Assembly: GCA_041689205.1 (NCBI GenBank)
Contig: JBDNGQ010000065.1
Coordinates: 1 to 45,898, forward strand
DNA from: JAVVEG01 sp041689205
Lineage (GTDB): Bacteria; Pseudomonadota; Gammaproteobacteria; Pseudomonadales; Pseudohongiellaceae
DNA length: 45,898 nt
Direction of reading: 5' to 3'
Shown here: positions 7,652-15,536 of the stretch, in pieces
Position numbering within the stretch: the first letter of the stretch is position 1
Layout: every line of letters begins with the position of its first letter
Position numbers and translations under genes: made by a program
Notes under the pieces: generated by a model
What the model was told of the DNA's origin: nothing
The model's database searches: none
Seen by the model: only the letters and a program-made list of their open reading frames with translations

Positions 7652-9367
7652 ATGAATAAAATTCTGTTTCTGCTTATAACCTTGTTCCTCACACTGGATG
7701 TACATGCTTCCAGTGCGCGAGTGGGTGACTTTGGTTTGATAGATCACCGAGGTGATTTCCATCAACTAAGCCGCTATGCAGATAAACAAGCCGTAGTTCT
7801 TTATGTTTATGCCAATAGCTGCGAGATATCACAGTTAGCTGGCCCCGTGCTGGAAGCCCTGCGTGAAAAATATCGCGATCAACCAGTGGCATTTCTAATG
7901 CTGAATTCGCATCCTGATGACACGCGTGAAAGTGTTCTGGCTCAAACTAAAAAATTGGGCATCGCGATGCCTGTACTAATGGATGTTTCACAGCTGGTGG
8001 CAGAGTCCCTGCAGATTAGTAGAACCGGGGAAGTGCTGGTCATCAATCCTCGGCGAATGGAGCTGCTGTACCGGGGACCTATTAACAAAAAGCTAAGCAC
8101 CGCCGCAGTATCTTCAGAAAATCCTGCCTATCTTGATGAGGTTTTGTCTGCGGTGCTGGAAGATAAGCCGGTGCGGGCTGATGCCCCTCCTGCAAAAGGT
8201 AACGCACTGGCAATGGATGGTCTGCGGGCAAGTCATAGCAGAGACATCTCTTTTGTGGATGATGTTGTGCCAATACTTAAAGCGCGTTGCGTTTCCTGCC
8301 ATAAAGACAATGGTGTCGCACCGTGGGCTATGAGCAGCCATGACATGGTCAGGGGCTGGAGTGCGATGATGCGCGAAACACTGTTGACCCGGAGAATGCC
8401 GCCCGGCCAGATTGATTATAAGGACATAGACAAATTTGTTGATGTCCATTACATCACTGATGAGGAGATGATAACGCTGGTCCATTGGATAGATCGTGGC
8501 GCCTTAAATAACGGCGAGATTGATCCTTTGCTGGAAATTGAGCCTCGCACTTCCGAGTGGGCGCTGGGCGAACCTGATTTGATTGTTGAGTTCCCAACCC
8601 AGGAAATCCCGGCTTCGGGCGTTATTGATTATAAATTTATTCCTGTGGACATTGGGCTGGAAGATGATAAATGGGTACGTGCCTACGAGTTCAGTATCGG
8701 TGATAAATCAGCATTGCACCACGTTGTTGCATATACTCAGGATCGCAAACAGCAGAAGCAGAATCCAAGTGGTGGAGGCAGCCGTACCAATTTTGGTGGC
8801 TATGCCCCTGGCAGGGAGTATATAGTTTTTGATACCAACAGTGGTGTGCTGTTGAAGAAAGATATGCGCTTCATGGTGCAGTTTCATTACACCACCACTG
8901 GCCGTGTGGTGAGCGACAGAACTCGCCTAGGTTTGTATTTTCGAGATACTCCGCCAGAGAGAAATTTAAGTCGAACGGCAGTTATGAGCGGGGATTTTGT
9001 AATTCCGCCAGGTGTTGCTGATCATCCTGTGTCAGCTACAGCAGTTTTACCTAAAGATGTACACTTGTATGGTTTTGCACCGCACATGCATTACCGGGGT
9101 AAGCGTATAAAGTTTACCGCGAACTTTCCTGATGGAAGTTCCGAAAGCCTGTTGTCCATTCCTAATTTTCAACACAACTGGCAGATGAATTATCGCCTTC
9201 GCGTCCCGAAGTTCCTTCCGGCAGGCACTGAAATAGTGGCGGATGGCGCTTTTGATAATTCTCCTCTGAATCCTCTGAACCCCGATCCTTCACAGGAAGT
9301 GAAGTGGGGAGATCAGGTCTGGGACGAAATGTTTATCGCATGGATGAGGATAAGCGAGCTTGAGTAG
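7652..9367 (+). CDS. Redoxin - cytochrome c - PHM-like copper monooxygenase fusion, copy 2
   Basis: The protein has 571 residues with signal peptide 1-19 (MNKILFLLITLFLTLDVHA). It has the same three-part layout as the gene at 3926: redoxin-like domain with single Cys57 (ANSCEIS); haem motif CVSCH (C213, C216, H217) and RRMPPG with Met249; and a PHM-like core with LHHV (H356, H357), QFHY (H412), APHMHYRGK (H478, H480) and DEMF (M560). All expected copper ligands are present, and no Cys occurs after the haem motif. The two copies are similar over their whole length, so they arose by duplication, but are clearly diverged. There is no good Shine-Dalgarno sequence before the ATG, so translation may be weak. 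Substrate and electron donor are unknown. Confidence 0.84.
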   Translation: MNKILFLLITLFLTLDVHASSARVGDFGLIDHRGDFHQLSRYADKQAVVLYVYANSCEISQLAGPVLEALREKYRDQPVAFLMLNSHPDDTRESVLAQTKKLGIAMPVLMDVSQLVAESLQISRTGEVLVINPRRMELLYRGPINKKLSTAAVSSENPAYLDEVLSAVLEDKPVRADAPPAKGNALAMDGLRASHSRDISFVDDVVPILKARCVSCHKDNGVAPWAMSSHDMVRGWSAMMRETLLTRRMPPGQIDYKDIDKFVDVHYITDEEMITLVHWIDRGALNNGEIDPLLEIEPRTSEWALGEPDLIVEFPTQEIPASGVIDYKFIPVDIGLEDDKWVRAYEFSIGDKSALHHVVAYTQDRKQQKQNPSGGGSRTNFGGYAPGREYIVFDTNSGVLLKKDMRFMVQFHYTTTGRVVSDRTRLGLYFRDTPPERNLSRTAVMSGDFVIPPGVADHPVSATAVLPKDVHLYGFAPHMHYRGKRIKFTANFPDGSSESLLSIPNFQHNWQMNYRLRVPKFLPAGTEIVADGAFDNSPLNPLNPDPSQEVKWGDQVWDEMFIAWMRISELE

Positions 9368-9448
9368 CGGTTTGCTGCTGCCTCTCCCGATTATCTCCTG
9401 ACTGATTCACCGACATTACCTTTTTCCTTTAAGGTGTCTGAGGTCTGT

Positions 9449-10420
9449 ATGGATTTATATCCGCTGTTGTACTCGCTTGCTGATGGGAACTTCCACTCCG
9501 GAGAAACGCTGGGCAAAAATCTTGGTGTTACGCGAACTGCTATCTGGAAGCAGGCAAATGCCCTGAAGGCTCTGGGTGTGGAATTGCACTCGGTTACGGG
9601 CAAGGGCTATCGATTACCCGAACCTATGAATCTGCTTTCCAGGGAGCAGATTCTTGCGACTTCGCAAACTGACAGGGAGGCGCTGGATAAGTATTTTGAC
9701 TTGCATCTTTCCATTGGGTCTACCAACATTGAGGCAATGAAAAAGGCACAGGCCGGTTATTCTCGATATCTTGTACTTGCGGAGCATCAGTCACAGGGGC
9801 GCGGACGCAGAGGCAGAACCTGGGTAAGTCCATTGGGGAAAAATTTATATTTTTCTTTAATGTGGTCATTTCAAAATGGTGTTTCGGCCCTTGAAGGTCT
9901 GAGTCTGCTGACTGCACTGGTAGTGGTTAGAGCGCTGCAGAAAGCAGGATTTGCAGGTCTGGGTCTGAAGTGGCCCAATGATGTGTTGCTCAATGGCAAC
10001 AAACTTGCCGGTATATTGCTTGAAATCAATGGCGACAAGACTGGTCCCTGCCAGGTAGTTATCGGCATCGGATTGAACATCAATATGCCACAGTCTGCTG
10101 GAGCTGAGATTGATCAACCCTATGCGGATCTTGCAGCTTCGGGGGGCATGATAAATCGGAATTGGATCGCAGCGGCTTTGATTGATGGGTTGCACACTGA
10201 ATTGGAGAAATTTGTAGTTTCAGGCTTTGCTCCATACCGGCAGGAGTGGGAGTCACTGGATGTTTATCGTGATAAAGAAGTTCAGGTGCAAAGTGGTGCG
10301 GGAATCATAAGAGGTGTAGTAGCAGGGGTTGACGTGGGTGGAGCCCTATTGCTGAATACCTCCAGTGGAATCCAGGCTATAAGTGGAGGTGAGGTATTTC
10401 CTTCTTTGCGACCGGTATAA
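9449..10420 (+). CDS. birA: Bifunctional biotin-protein ligase / biotin operon repressor BirA
   Basis: BirA makes biotinyl-5'-AMP and attaches biotin to the carrier subunit of acetyl-CoA carboxylase. The protein has 323 residues (E. coli 321) from the ATG at 9449, which has GAGG 5 nt upstream; a GTG at 9434 is in frame but less well placed. Residues 1-58 are a winged helix (GKNLGVTRTAIWKQANAL, ending GKGYRLP), so the DNA-binding domain is kept and it may also repress biotin genes; none lie in the window. The catalytic core has STNIEA (91-96), GRGRRGR (117-123), KWPNDVLL (174-181) and KLAGILLE (185-192). The C-terminal cap domain is present. coaX follows 48 nt later. Confidence 0.96.
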   Translation: MDLYPLLYSLADGNFHSGETLGKNLGVTRTAIWKQANALKALGVELHSVTGKGYRLPEPMNLLSREQILATSQTDREALDKYFDLHLSIGSTNIEAMKKAQAGYSRYLVLAEHQSQGRGRRGRTWVSPLGKNLYFSLMWSFQNGVSALEGLSLLTALVVVRALQKAGFAGLGLKWPNDVLLNGNKLAGILLEINGDKTGPCQVVIGIGLNINMPQSAGAEIDQPYADLAASGGMINRNWIAAALIDGLHTELEKFVVSGFAPYRQEWESLDVYRDKEVQVQSGAGIIRGVVAGVDVGGALLLNTSSGIQAISGGEVFPSLRPV

Positions 10421-10468
10421 GTCACGGGTCTATCGGGGAACGGTTGTGCGGCAGCGGGGGAGAACAAC

Positions 10469-11209
10469 ATGATTCTTGAAATAGATGCAGGTAACTCAAG
10501 AATAAAGTGGCGATTGCTGAGTGATGATTTACAAATCATGGATCGCGGTATCTGTTTTACAAGTGCTGAGTTAAAGAACATTTTGCCCACAATAGATAAT
10601 GTACAAAGGGTGCGGGTAGCCAGCGTAAGAGGCCCGGATTTTACTTCAGGTCTAGTGGAATCAATGCAGCTGCGCTGGCACGTTGTTGCTGAGATTGCCC
10701 GTGTCGCACCTGATCAGGCCGGAGTGCGTAATGCCTATAAAAAATTTGAGATGCTCGGGGTTGATCGGTGGCTGGCAATGCTGGCCGCCTATAATCGTCG
10801 CCATAGCCGCTGCTGCATCATCAGCCTCGGTACCGCAATCACCCTTGATGTGGTAGATGAGGCAGGGGTTCATCAGGGCGGGTTCATTATTCCCGGGCTT
10901 TCATTACAAAGAAAGAGCCTGCTGGAGAGCACTTCGATTAGATTGCCAGCTGAATCCCAATGGTCTTCGACATGGTCCTCAAACGCTCTGGGTTGCTCAA
11001 CTGAGGATGCAGTAAATCACGGAATATATACCATGCTGCTTAGTGGTATAGTCAATTTTCCAGTTGTCGCAGAGATTGGGGCTTCAGGAGGTTTGTTCCT
11101 GACCGGTGGTGATGCCGATGTTATTTCTTCGGGGCTGCGCGGGTACGGTATTGATCATTATTGCGATCAGGATATTATTATGGACGGCCTGGCCTACGCC
11201 CTGCCTTGA
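10469..11209 (+). CDS. coaX: Type III pantothenate kinase
   Basis: CoaX phosphorylates pantothenate with ATP in the first step of coenzyme A synthesis, in the cytoplasm. The protein has 246 residues from ATG 10469 with GGGAG upstream. ASKHA-fold motifs are in order: DAGNSRIKW (6-14, phosphate loop and catalytic Asp), GVDRWLAM (97-104), SLGTAITLDVVD (119-130), GGFIIPG (137-143) and LTGGDA (211-216). Type III kinases are not inhibited by CoA and need a monovalent cation. The gene lies between birA and a SPOR-like gene, the same order as in Pseudomonas. Confidence 0.95.
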   Translation: MILEIDAGNSRIKWRLLSDDLQIMDRGICFTSAELKNILPTIDNVQRVRVASVRGPDFTSGLVESMQLRWHVVAEIARVAPDQAGVRNAYKKFEMLGVDRWLAMLAAYNRRHSRCCIISLGTAITLDVVDEAGVHQGGFIIPGLSLQRKSLLESTSIRLPAESQWSSTWSSNALGCSTEDAVNHGIYTMLLSGIVNFPVVAEIGASGGLFLTGGDADVISSGLRGYGIDHYCDQDIIMDGLAYALP

Positions 11210-11233
11210 CTAAGATTGACTGTAAGAGGGCAT

Positions 11234-11908
11234 ATGCGCTGGATTCTGATTACTTTACTGCTGCTGAATATGGCGTTATTTGCCTGGTTCTGGCGCTCGC
11301 CTCCTGCTGTCGAACTACGGAGCATTGAACACAACATTGACGAATCCCCAGCTCTAATACTGTTAACCGAGTTGCAGACAGTCCCAGCAGTTAGTTCCTC
11401 GAATCCGCAGGCGTTTTTATTGGGCGAGAGTGCTGTAGCATGTTATGAGCTTGGTCCATTTTTGGATTCTTCCGATGTAGAAGAATTTAATCTTAACCAT
11501 AAGGACAGTTTTGCGACCCGGGTCGAGAGCAGGCCAGTGCACATGCGGGTAGACTATCGAGTATACCTGTCTCCTTATGCATCCAGGGAAGCCGCAGACA
11601 GTGCTCTTCAAGAGCTTAGAGTAAAATTGCAGGCCAATAATCTGGCTATAGATACCCTCCTTATCACCAGAGGTAGTCTTGAAAATGGGCTTGCGCTTGG
11701 CTTGTTTTCCGAGCGACAGAATGCGCTGAACGTAGAAACCCAACTAGGTGGACTTGGTTACAAGGTGCTTATTATAGAGGAGCCCAGGATACAGGAGCAG
11801 CTGTGGATATCTCTGCTCGAGTGGCCAAAAGGCCCGCGGTTGCTGCCCCAGTGGCCAGTTATCCAGCAGCAAAGACCTTATTTGCAGCGTTTAGAAAAAC
11901 TCTGTTAA
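11234..11908 (+). CDS. SPOR-like membrane-anchored protein
   Basis: The protein has 224 residues from ATG 11234 (AGAGG close upstream; a TTG at 11216 is also in frame). One membrane helix at ~4-20 (ILITLLLLNMALFAWFW) leaves the rest in the periplasm. The central part (~80-180: CYELGPFLD, then YRVYLSPYASREAAD, then LALGLFSERQNAL) has the beta-alpha-beta pattern of SPOR domains, which bind denuded peptidoglycan at the division site. The match is weak and the call relies partly on position: a SPOR-like gene follows coaX and precedes tRNA-Tyr in Pseudomonas. Its role is not known. Confidence 0.7.
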   Translation: MRWILITLLLLNMALFAWFWRSPPAVELRSIEHNIDESPALILLTELQTVPAVSSSNPQAFLLGESAVACYELGPFLDSSDVEEFNLNHKDSFATRVESRPVHMRVDYRVYLSPYASREAADSALQELRVKLQANNLAIDTLLITRGSLENGLALGLFSERQNALNVETQLGGLGYKVLIIEEPRIQEQLWISLLEWPKGPRLLPQWPVIQQQRPYLQRLEKLC

Positions 11909-11912
11909 ACGA

Positions 11913-11941
11913 TTGCACATAGCACCCAATTCCCCTAGAAT
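11913..11941 (+). promoter_or_regulatory. Promoter of the tRNA-tufB operon
   Basis: TTGCAC (11913-11918) and TAGAAT (11936-11941) are separated by 17 bp, a strong sigma-70 match. The bases after the -10 box are GC-rich (GCCGCC), as expected for a stringently controlled stable-RNA promoter. Transcription should start near 11948, about 45 nt before tRNA-Tyr. Confidence 0.8.
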
Positions 11942-11992
11942 GCCGCCTCTGAACGAGAGACCCAGGAATTTCGACTTCTTAAGGCTCTAGTT

Positions 11993-12076
11993 GGAGGGGT
12001 TCCCGAGCGGCCAAAGGGATCAGACTGTAAATCTGACGCGAAAGCTTCGGTGGTTCGAATCCACCCCCCTCCACCA
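11993..12076 (+). tRNA. tyrT: tRNA-Tyr (anticodon GTA)
   Basis: It is 84 nt with encoded CCA at 12074-12076. The acceptor stem GGAGGGG pairs with CCCCTCC. The anticodon GTA is at 12027-12029 in the loop CTGTAAA. The long variable arm is typical of bacterial tRNA-Tyr, and the T arm GGTGGTTCGAATCCACC is perfect. Confidence 0.97.
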
Positions 12077-12108
12077 TTTTAGGAAGGTGAGAAGAGGTTG
12101 TAGTAAAG

Positions 12109-12182
12109 GCGGGTATAGTTCAGCGGTAGAACACCAGCCTTCCAAGCTGGTTACGCGGGTTCGATTCCCGCTACCCGCTCCA
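12109..12182 (+). tRNA. glyT: tRNA-Gly (anticodon TCC)
   Basis: It is 74 nt with encoded CCA at 12180-12182. The acceptor stem GCGGGTA pairs with TACCCGC. The anticodon loop CTTCCAA carries TCC at 12141-12143, reading GGA and GGG codons. It follows tRNA-Tyr by 32 nt in the same transcript. Confidence 0.97.
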
Positions 12183-12274
12183 ACTATTCAGTAGTTGGTG
12201 TCTGAGTAGGTACTGGTTTGTTCGGGCATTTTGTGACGCCAAGTGAAAGTAATAAGTTTGGGAAGAAGTGTCTG

Positions 12275-12349
12275 GCTCGCATAGCTCAGAGGTAGAGCAC
12301 TTCATTGGTAATGAAGAGGTCTCCGGTTCAAATCCGGATGTGAGCACCA
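12275..12349 (+). tRNA. thrT: tRNA-Thr (anticodon GGT)
   Basis: It is 75 nt with encoded CCA at 12347-12349. The acceptor stem GCTCGCA pairs with TGTGAGC through one G-T pair. The anticodon loop TTGGTAA carries GGT at 12307-12309, reading ACC and ACU. It precedes tufB by 155 nt. Confidence 0.97.
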
Positions 12350-12504
12350 GGTTTAGGCGACTCTGATGTTCTGTGTATCGGTAGCGTCTTACTACGGTGA
12401 GTTGTCGGTGATAGCCTGTTGATGGTCGATTTTGATAAAGCTGTGAGCTCTGTTAATTATTCGATCGAAAGCTTAGTGAGAAATTTAAAAGAGGCGGTCT
12501 TAAA

Positions 12505-13695
12505 ATGGCGAAGGGAAAATTCGAAAGAAAGAAACTGCATGTAAACGTAGGCACGATCGGTCACGTTGACCATGGTAAAACCACGCTGACGGCGGCATTG
12601 ACGCGCGTTTGTGCGGAGCTTTACGGTGGAGAGATTAGAGATTTTGCGCAGATCGACAATGCCCCGGAAGAGCGCGAGCGCGGGATTACGATCAACACCT
12701 CTCACGTTGAATACGATTCGCCTAATCGTCACTACGCCCACGTTGACTGCCCCGGTCACGCGGACTATGTAAAGAACATGATTACCGGAGCGGCGCAGAT
12801 GGACGGCGCGATTCTGGTGGTATCAGCTGCAGATGGCCCCATGCCGCAGACGCGTGAGCACATTCTGCTATCCCGTCAGGTAGGCGTTCCTTACATTGTC
12901 GTGTTCATGAACAAAGCAGACATGGTGGATGATGCGGAGCTGCTGGAGTTGGTGGAGATGGAAGTTCGTGAGCTTTTGGATATGTACGACTTCCCGGGTG
13001 ATGATACTCCTATCGTTATCGGCTCTGCGCTCAAGGCGTTGGAAGGAGACACCTCTGATATCGGCATGCCCTCAGTTAAGAAGCTGGTTGATACGCTGGA
13101 CAGCTATATCCCTGATCCGGTCCGTGATATTGAAAAGCCGTTTCTGCTGCCAATTGAGGATGTGTTCTCAATCTCCGGCCGTGGCACGGTAGTGACGGGT
13201 CGTATTGAGCGCGGTATCTGTAAAGTGGGTGATGAGATTGAGATTATTGGTCTTAAGGACACCACCAAGACCACCTGTACCGGTGTTGAGATGTTCCGCA
13301 AGCTGCTTGACGAAGGTCGTGCAGGCGAGAACGTGGGTGTGCTGCTGCGTGGCACTAAGCGTGAGGACATTGAGCGCGGTCAGGTGCTGGCTAAACCCGG
13401 TTCAATCACTCCACACACTAAATTTGAAGGCGAAGTGTATATTCTGAGCAAAGAAGAAGGTGGTCGTCACACGCCATTTTTCAAAGGTTACCGTCCCCAG
13501 TTTTACTTCCGTACTACGGATGTGACCGGTGCGTGTGAGCTGCCAGAAGGCGTTGAGATGGTTATGCCTGGCGATAATATCAAGATGGTTGTCACGCTGA
13601 TCAACCCGATTGCAATGGATGAAGGTCTGCGTTTCGCTATCCGTGAGGGTGGTCGTACTGTAGGCGCTGGCGTAGTCGCTAAGATCTTCGAGTAA
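12505..13695 (+). CDS. tufB: Elongation factor Tu, copy B
   Basis: EF-Tu is the GTPase that brings aminoacyl-tRNA to the ribosomal A site. The protein has 396 residues from ATG 12505. G-domain motifs are GHVDHGKT (19-26), DCPGHADY (81-88), NKAD (136-139) and SAL (174-176); beta-barrel domains 2 and 3 are complete. Only three residues differ from the copy at 29372 (Ile44, Pro73 and Val171 here). It is preceded by tRNA-Tyr, Gly and Thr and followed by a terminator and tRNA-Trp, the usual tufB setting in gammaproteobacteria. AGAGGCGG lies about 10 nt before the start. Confidence 0.98.
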   Translation: MAKGKFERKKLHVNVGTIGHVDHGKTTLTAALTRVCAELYGGEIRDFAQIDNAPEERERGITINTSHVEYDSPNRHYAHVDCPGHADYVKNMITGAAQMDGAILVVSAADGPMPQTREHILLSRQVGVPYIVVFMNKADMVDDAELLELVEMEVRELLDMYDFPGDDTPIVIGSALKALEGDTSDIGMPSVKKLVDTLDSYIPDPVRDIEKPFLLPIEDVFSISGRGTVVTGRIERGICKVGDEIEIIGLKDTTKTTCTGVEMFRKLLDEGRAGENVGVLLRGTKREDIERGQVLAKPGSITPHTKFEGEVYILSKEEGGRHTPFFKGYRPQFYFRTTDVTGACELPEGVEMVMPGDNIKMVVTLINPIAMDEGLRFAIREGGRTVGAGVVAKIFE

Positions 13696-13725
13696 CATAG
13701 ATCCTTCGGGATCGCTGGATTAAAT

Positions 13726-13765
13726 CAAGCCGAAACGCCCGTATAAGGGGTTTCGGCTTGCTTTG
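13726..13765 (+). terminator. Terminator after tufB
   Basis: CAAGCCGAAAC (13726-13736) pairs with GTTTCGGCTTG (13750-13760), with a further CCC/GGG pairing inside, and is followed by CTTTG. It separates tufB from tRNA-Trp. The T tract is short, so some readthrough into tRNA-Trp and secE is likely. Confidence 0.75.
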
Positions 13766-13778
13766 TCCGGAAAAGTTT

Positions 13779-13854
13779 AGGCCAGTAGCTCAATTGGCAG
13801 AGCGGCGGTCTCCAAAACCGCAGGTTGGGGGTTCGATTCCCTCCTGGCCTGCCA
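13779..13854 (+). tRNA. trpT: tRNA-Trp (anticodon CCA)
   Basis: It is 76 nt with encoded CCA at 13852-13854. The acceptor stem AGGCCAG pairs with CTGGCCT. The anticodon loop CTCCAAA carries CCA at 13812-13814. It sits between tufB and secE, as in E. coli relatives and Pseudomonas. Confidence 0.97.
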
Positions 13855-13986
13855 TTATTGAGTGAGACCCGGGATTTCGGATCTTGCTCCTCTGGCAGTG
13901 TTGGATCAGGCACGTGAAGCACCTGATGAAGAGAATTGCAGTAGCAAACAGTGAAGGCAATCTGACTTAATAAGTTGCGAGAATTT

Positions 13987-14355
13987 ATGACAGATCAAAT
14001 GAATACTCAGGGGCGCATGCAGGACATACTGAAATGGGTGGTGGTCGCTGTAATCGTGGCTGCTGGCGTTTATGGTAATTCATATTTTTCTGCTGAGTCA
14101 TTGCTGTACAGAACTATCGCATTACTAATCCTGGGCGCTTTGGCGGCCTGGATAGCTGCGCAGACAAGTAGTGGAAGTGCTTTTGTAACTCTCGTTCTTG
14201 AAGCGAGGACCGAAATCCGCAAGGTCGTCTGGCCATCGCGTCAGGAGACTACTCAAACTACAGTTATCGTCCTGGTGGTTGTGCTTATTGTTGCGCTGGT
14301 GCTGTGGTTGCTGGACTGGGGCCTGGGCGAAATTATATCCGGAATAATAGGCTAG
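13987..14355 (+). CDS. secE: Preprotein translocase subunit SecE
   Basis: SecE is an essential partner of SecY in the inner-membrane protein channel. The protein has 122 residues from ATG 13987 (E. coli 127); a TTG at 13975 is in frame but less likely. It has three membrane helices (~18-38, ~45-62 and ~92-118), the gammaproteobacterial form. The conserved cytosolic segment EARTEIRKVVWPSRQETTQT lies before the last helix. nusG follows 10 nt later, so the pair is co-transcribed. Confidence 0.95.
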   Translation: MTDQMNTQGRMQDILKWVVVAVIVAAGVYGNSYFSAESLLYRTIALLILGALAAWIAAQTSSGSAFVTLVLEARTEIRKVVWPSRQETTQTTVIVLVVVLIVALVLWLLDWGLGEIISGIIG

Positions 14356-14365
14356 AGGTTTTCAG

Positions 14366-14899
14366 ATGGCAAAGCGTTGGTATGTGGTTCACGCCTATTC
14401 AGGATATGAAAAAAAGGTTATGCATGCGCTTAAAGAGCGGATTGCTCTGTCGGGTATGGAGGATCTTTTTGGGGAAGTGTTAGTGCCAACTGAAGAAGTG
14501 CTGGAGATGCGGTCCGGACAAAAGCGGAAGAGTGAGCGTAAATTTTTCCCGGGCTATGTACTGGTTGAAATGGAACTCAATGATGATACATGGCATCTGG
14601 TTAAAGAAACTCCTCGAGTGATGGGCTTCATTGGTGGCAAAGCTGAAAAGCCCGCCCCAATTACAGCTCGTGAAGCGAATAAAATTCTCCAGCGGCTTGA
14701 AGAAGGTCAGGATAAACCGACACACAAAGTGATTTATGAACCGGGTGAATTGGTCAGAGTGGTCGATGGCCCATTTAATGACTTCACCGGTACCGTTGAA
14801 GAAGTTAATTACGAGAAAAACCGGTTGCGGGTTGCAGTACTGATATTTGGACGCTCCACACCGGTTGAGCTCGAATTCAGCCAGGTAGAAAAGAGTTAG
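14366..14899 (+). CDS. nusG: Transcription antitermination/elongation factor NusG
   Basis: NusG binds RNA polymerase, reduces pausing, supports Rho termination and links transcription to translation. The protein has 177 residues (E. coli 181) from ATG 14366 with AGAGG upstream. The NGN domain runs from AKRWYVVHAYSGYEKKV to GFIGG (~2-98). The C-terminal KOW domain begins at YEPGELVRVVDGPFNDFTG and ends at the C-terminus. Confidence 0.97.
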   Translation: MAKRWYVVHAYSGYEKKVMHALKERIALSGMEDLFGEVLVPTEEVLEMRSGQKRKSERKFFPGYVLVEMELNDDTWHLVKETPRVMGFIGGKAEKPAPITAREANKILQRLEEGQDKPTHKVIYEPGELVRVVDGPFNDFTGTVEEVNYEKNRLRVAVLIFGRSTPVELEFSQVEKS

Positions 14900-15099
14900 T
14901 AAAAAGTATTTCAGGTCTCTGAGATACCAGGTAACACGGCAGTTTAGAAAGTAGCAATGTGCATCAACCGAATCCATTTGATTTAGCTGATGCGATTTAA
15001 ACACCAGCCCTTAGTCTGCGTCGCAGAACGGGTACAGGGGAGCTTGGAGCCAACTGGAAACAGATGTGCTGCAGGTGTTTGCACCCACAGGAGAGTAAT

Positions 15100-15534
15100 A
15101 TGGCAAAGAAAGTAACCGCTTATATCAAGCTGCAGGTAGGGGCTGCCAAGGCTAACCCCAGCCCGCCCGTAGGTCCAGCGCTGGGTCAGCGAGGCGTCAA
15201 TATCATGGAATTCTGTAAGGCATTCAATGCTGCTACTCAGGGCATGGAACCAGGTCTGCCGATTCCAGTTGTGATCACGGTTTACGCGGACCGCAGCTTT
15301 ACGTTCATTATGAAAACCCCTCCTGCCTCGGTGTTACTGCGTAAAGCCGTTGGCATCAGCAAAGGCAGCCCGCGTCCTAATACAGAGAAAGTGGCAAAAA
15401 TTACTCGTGCCCAACTCGAAGAAGTTGCAACTCAGAAGATGCCGGATCTTACCGCCTCTAATATGGATGCAGCGGTGAAAACACTGATGGGTAGTGCAAG
15501 AAGTGCGGGTATTGATGTAGAGGGGGTTGAGTAA
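15100..15534 (+). CDS. rplK: 50S ribosomal protein L11
   Basis: L11 forms the base of the L7/L12 stalk with 23S rRNA and is needed for RelA activation. The protein has 144 residues (E. coli 142). The ATG at 15100 is chosen because AGGAG lies just upstream and MAKKVTAYIKLQV is the conserved start; a longer frame from 15064 is not supported. The N-terminal PPVGPALGQRGVNIMEF and the C-terminal rRNA-binding domain (KMPDLTASNMDAAVKTLMG) are present. A 200-nt leader separates it from nusG; in E. coli such a leader carries the L1 feedback site, which I could not identify with confidence here. Confidence 0.97.
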   Translation: MAKKVTAYIKLQVGAAKANPSPPVGPALGQRGVNIMEFCKAFNAATQGMEPGLPIPVVITVYADRSFTFIMKTPPASVLLRKAVGISKGSPRPNTEKVAKITRAQLEEVATQKMPDLTASNMDAAVKTLMGSARSAGIDVEGVE

Positions 15535-15536
15535 TC

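Noticed and set aside
11991..12194. 67-residue open frame over tRNA-Tyr and tRNA-Gly
   Set aside because: It is made from the two tRNA genes, a well-known source of false proteins.
12432..12460. Possible internal tufB promoter (TTGATA with AATTAT)
   Set aside because: The -10 box matches consensus at few positions, and the upstream tRNA promoter explains expression.
13725..13922. 65-residue minus-strand open frame over tRNA-Trp
   Set aside because: It is antisense to the tRNA; this type of translation is a frequent database artefact.
14978..15003. Possible rplK promoter (TTGATT near TAAACA)
   Set aside because: No pair of boxes has acceptable spacing.
14480..15004. 174-residue minus-strand open frame over nusG and the rplK leader
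   Set aside because: It is mostly antisense to nusG. The translation is rich in Phe, Asn and His as expected of a shadow frame.
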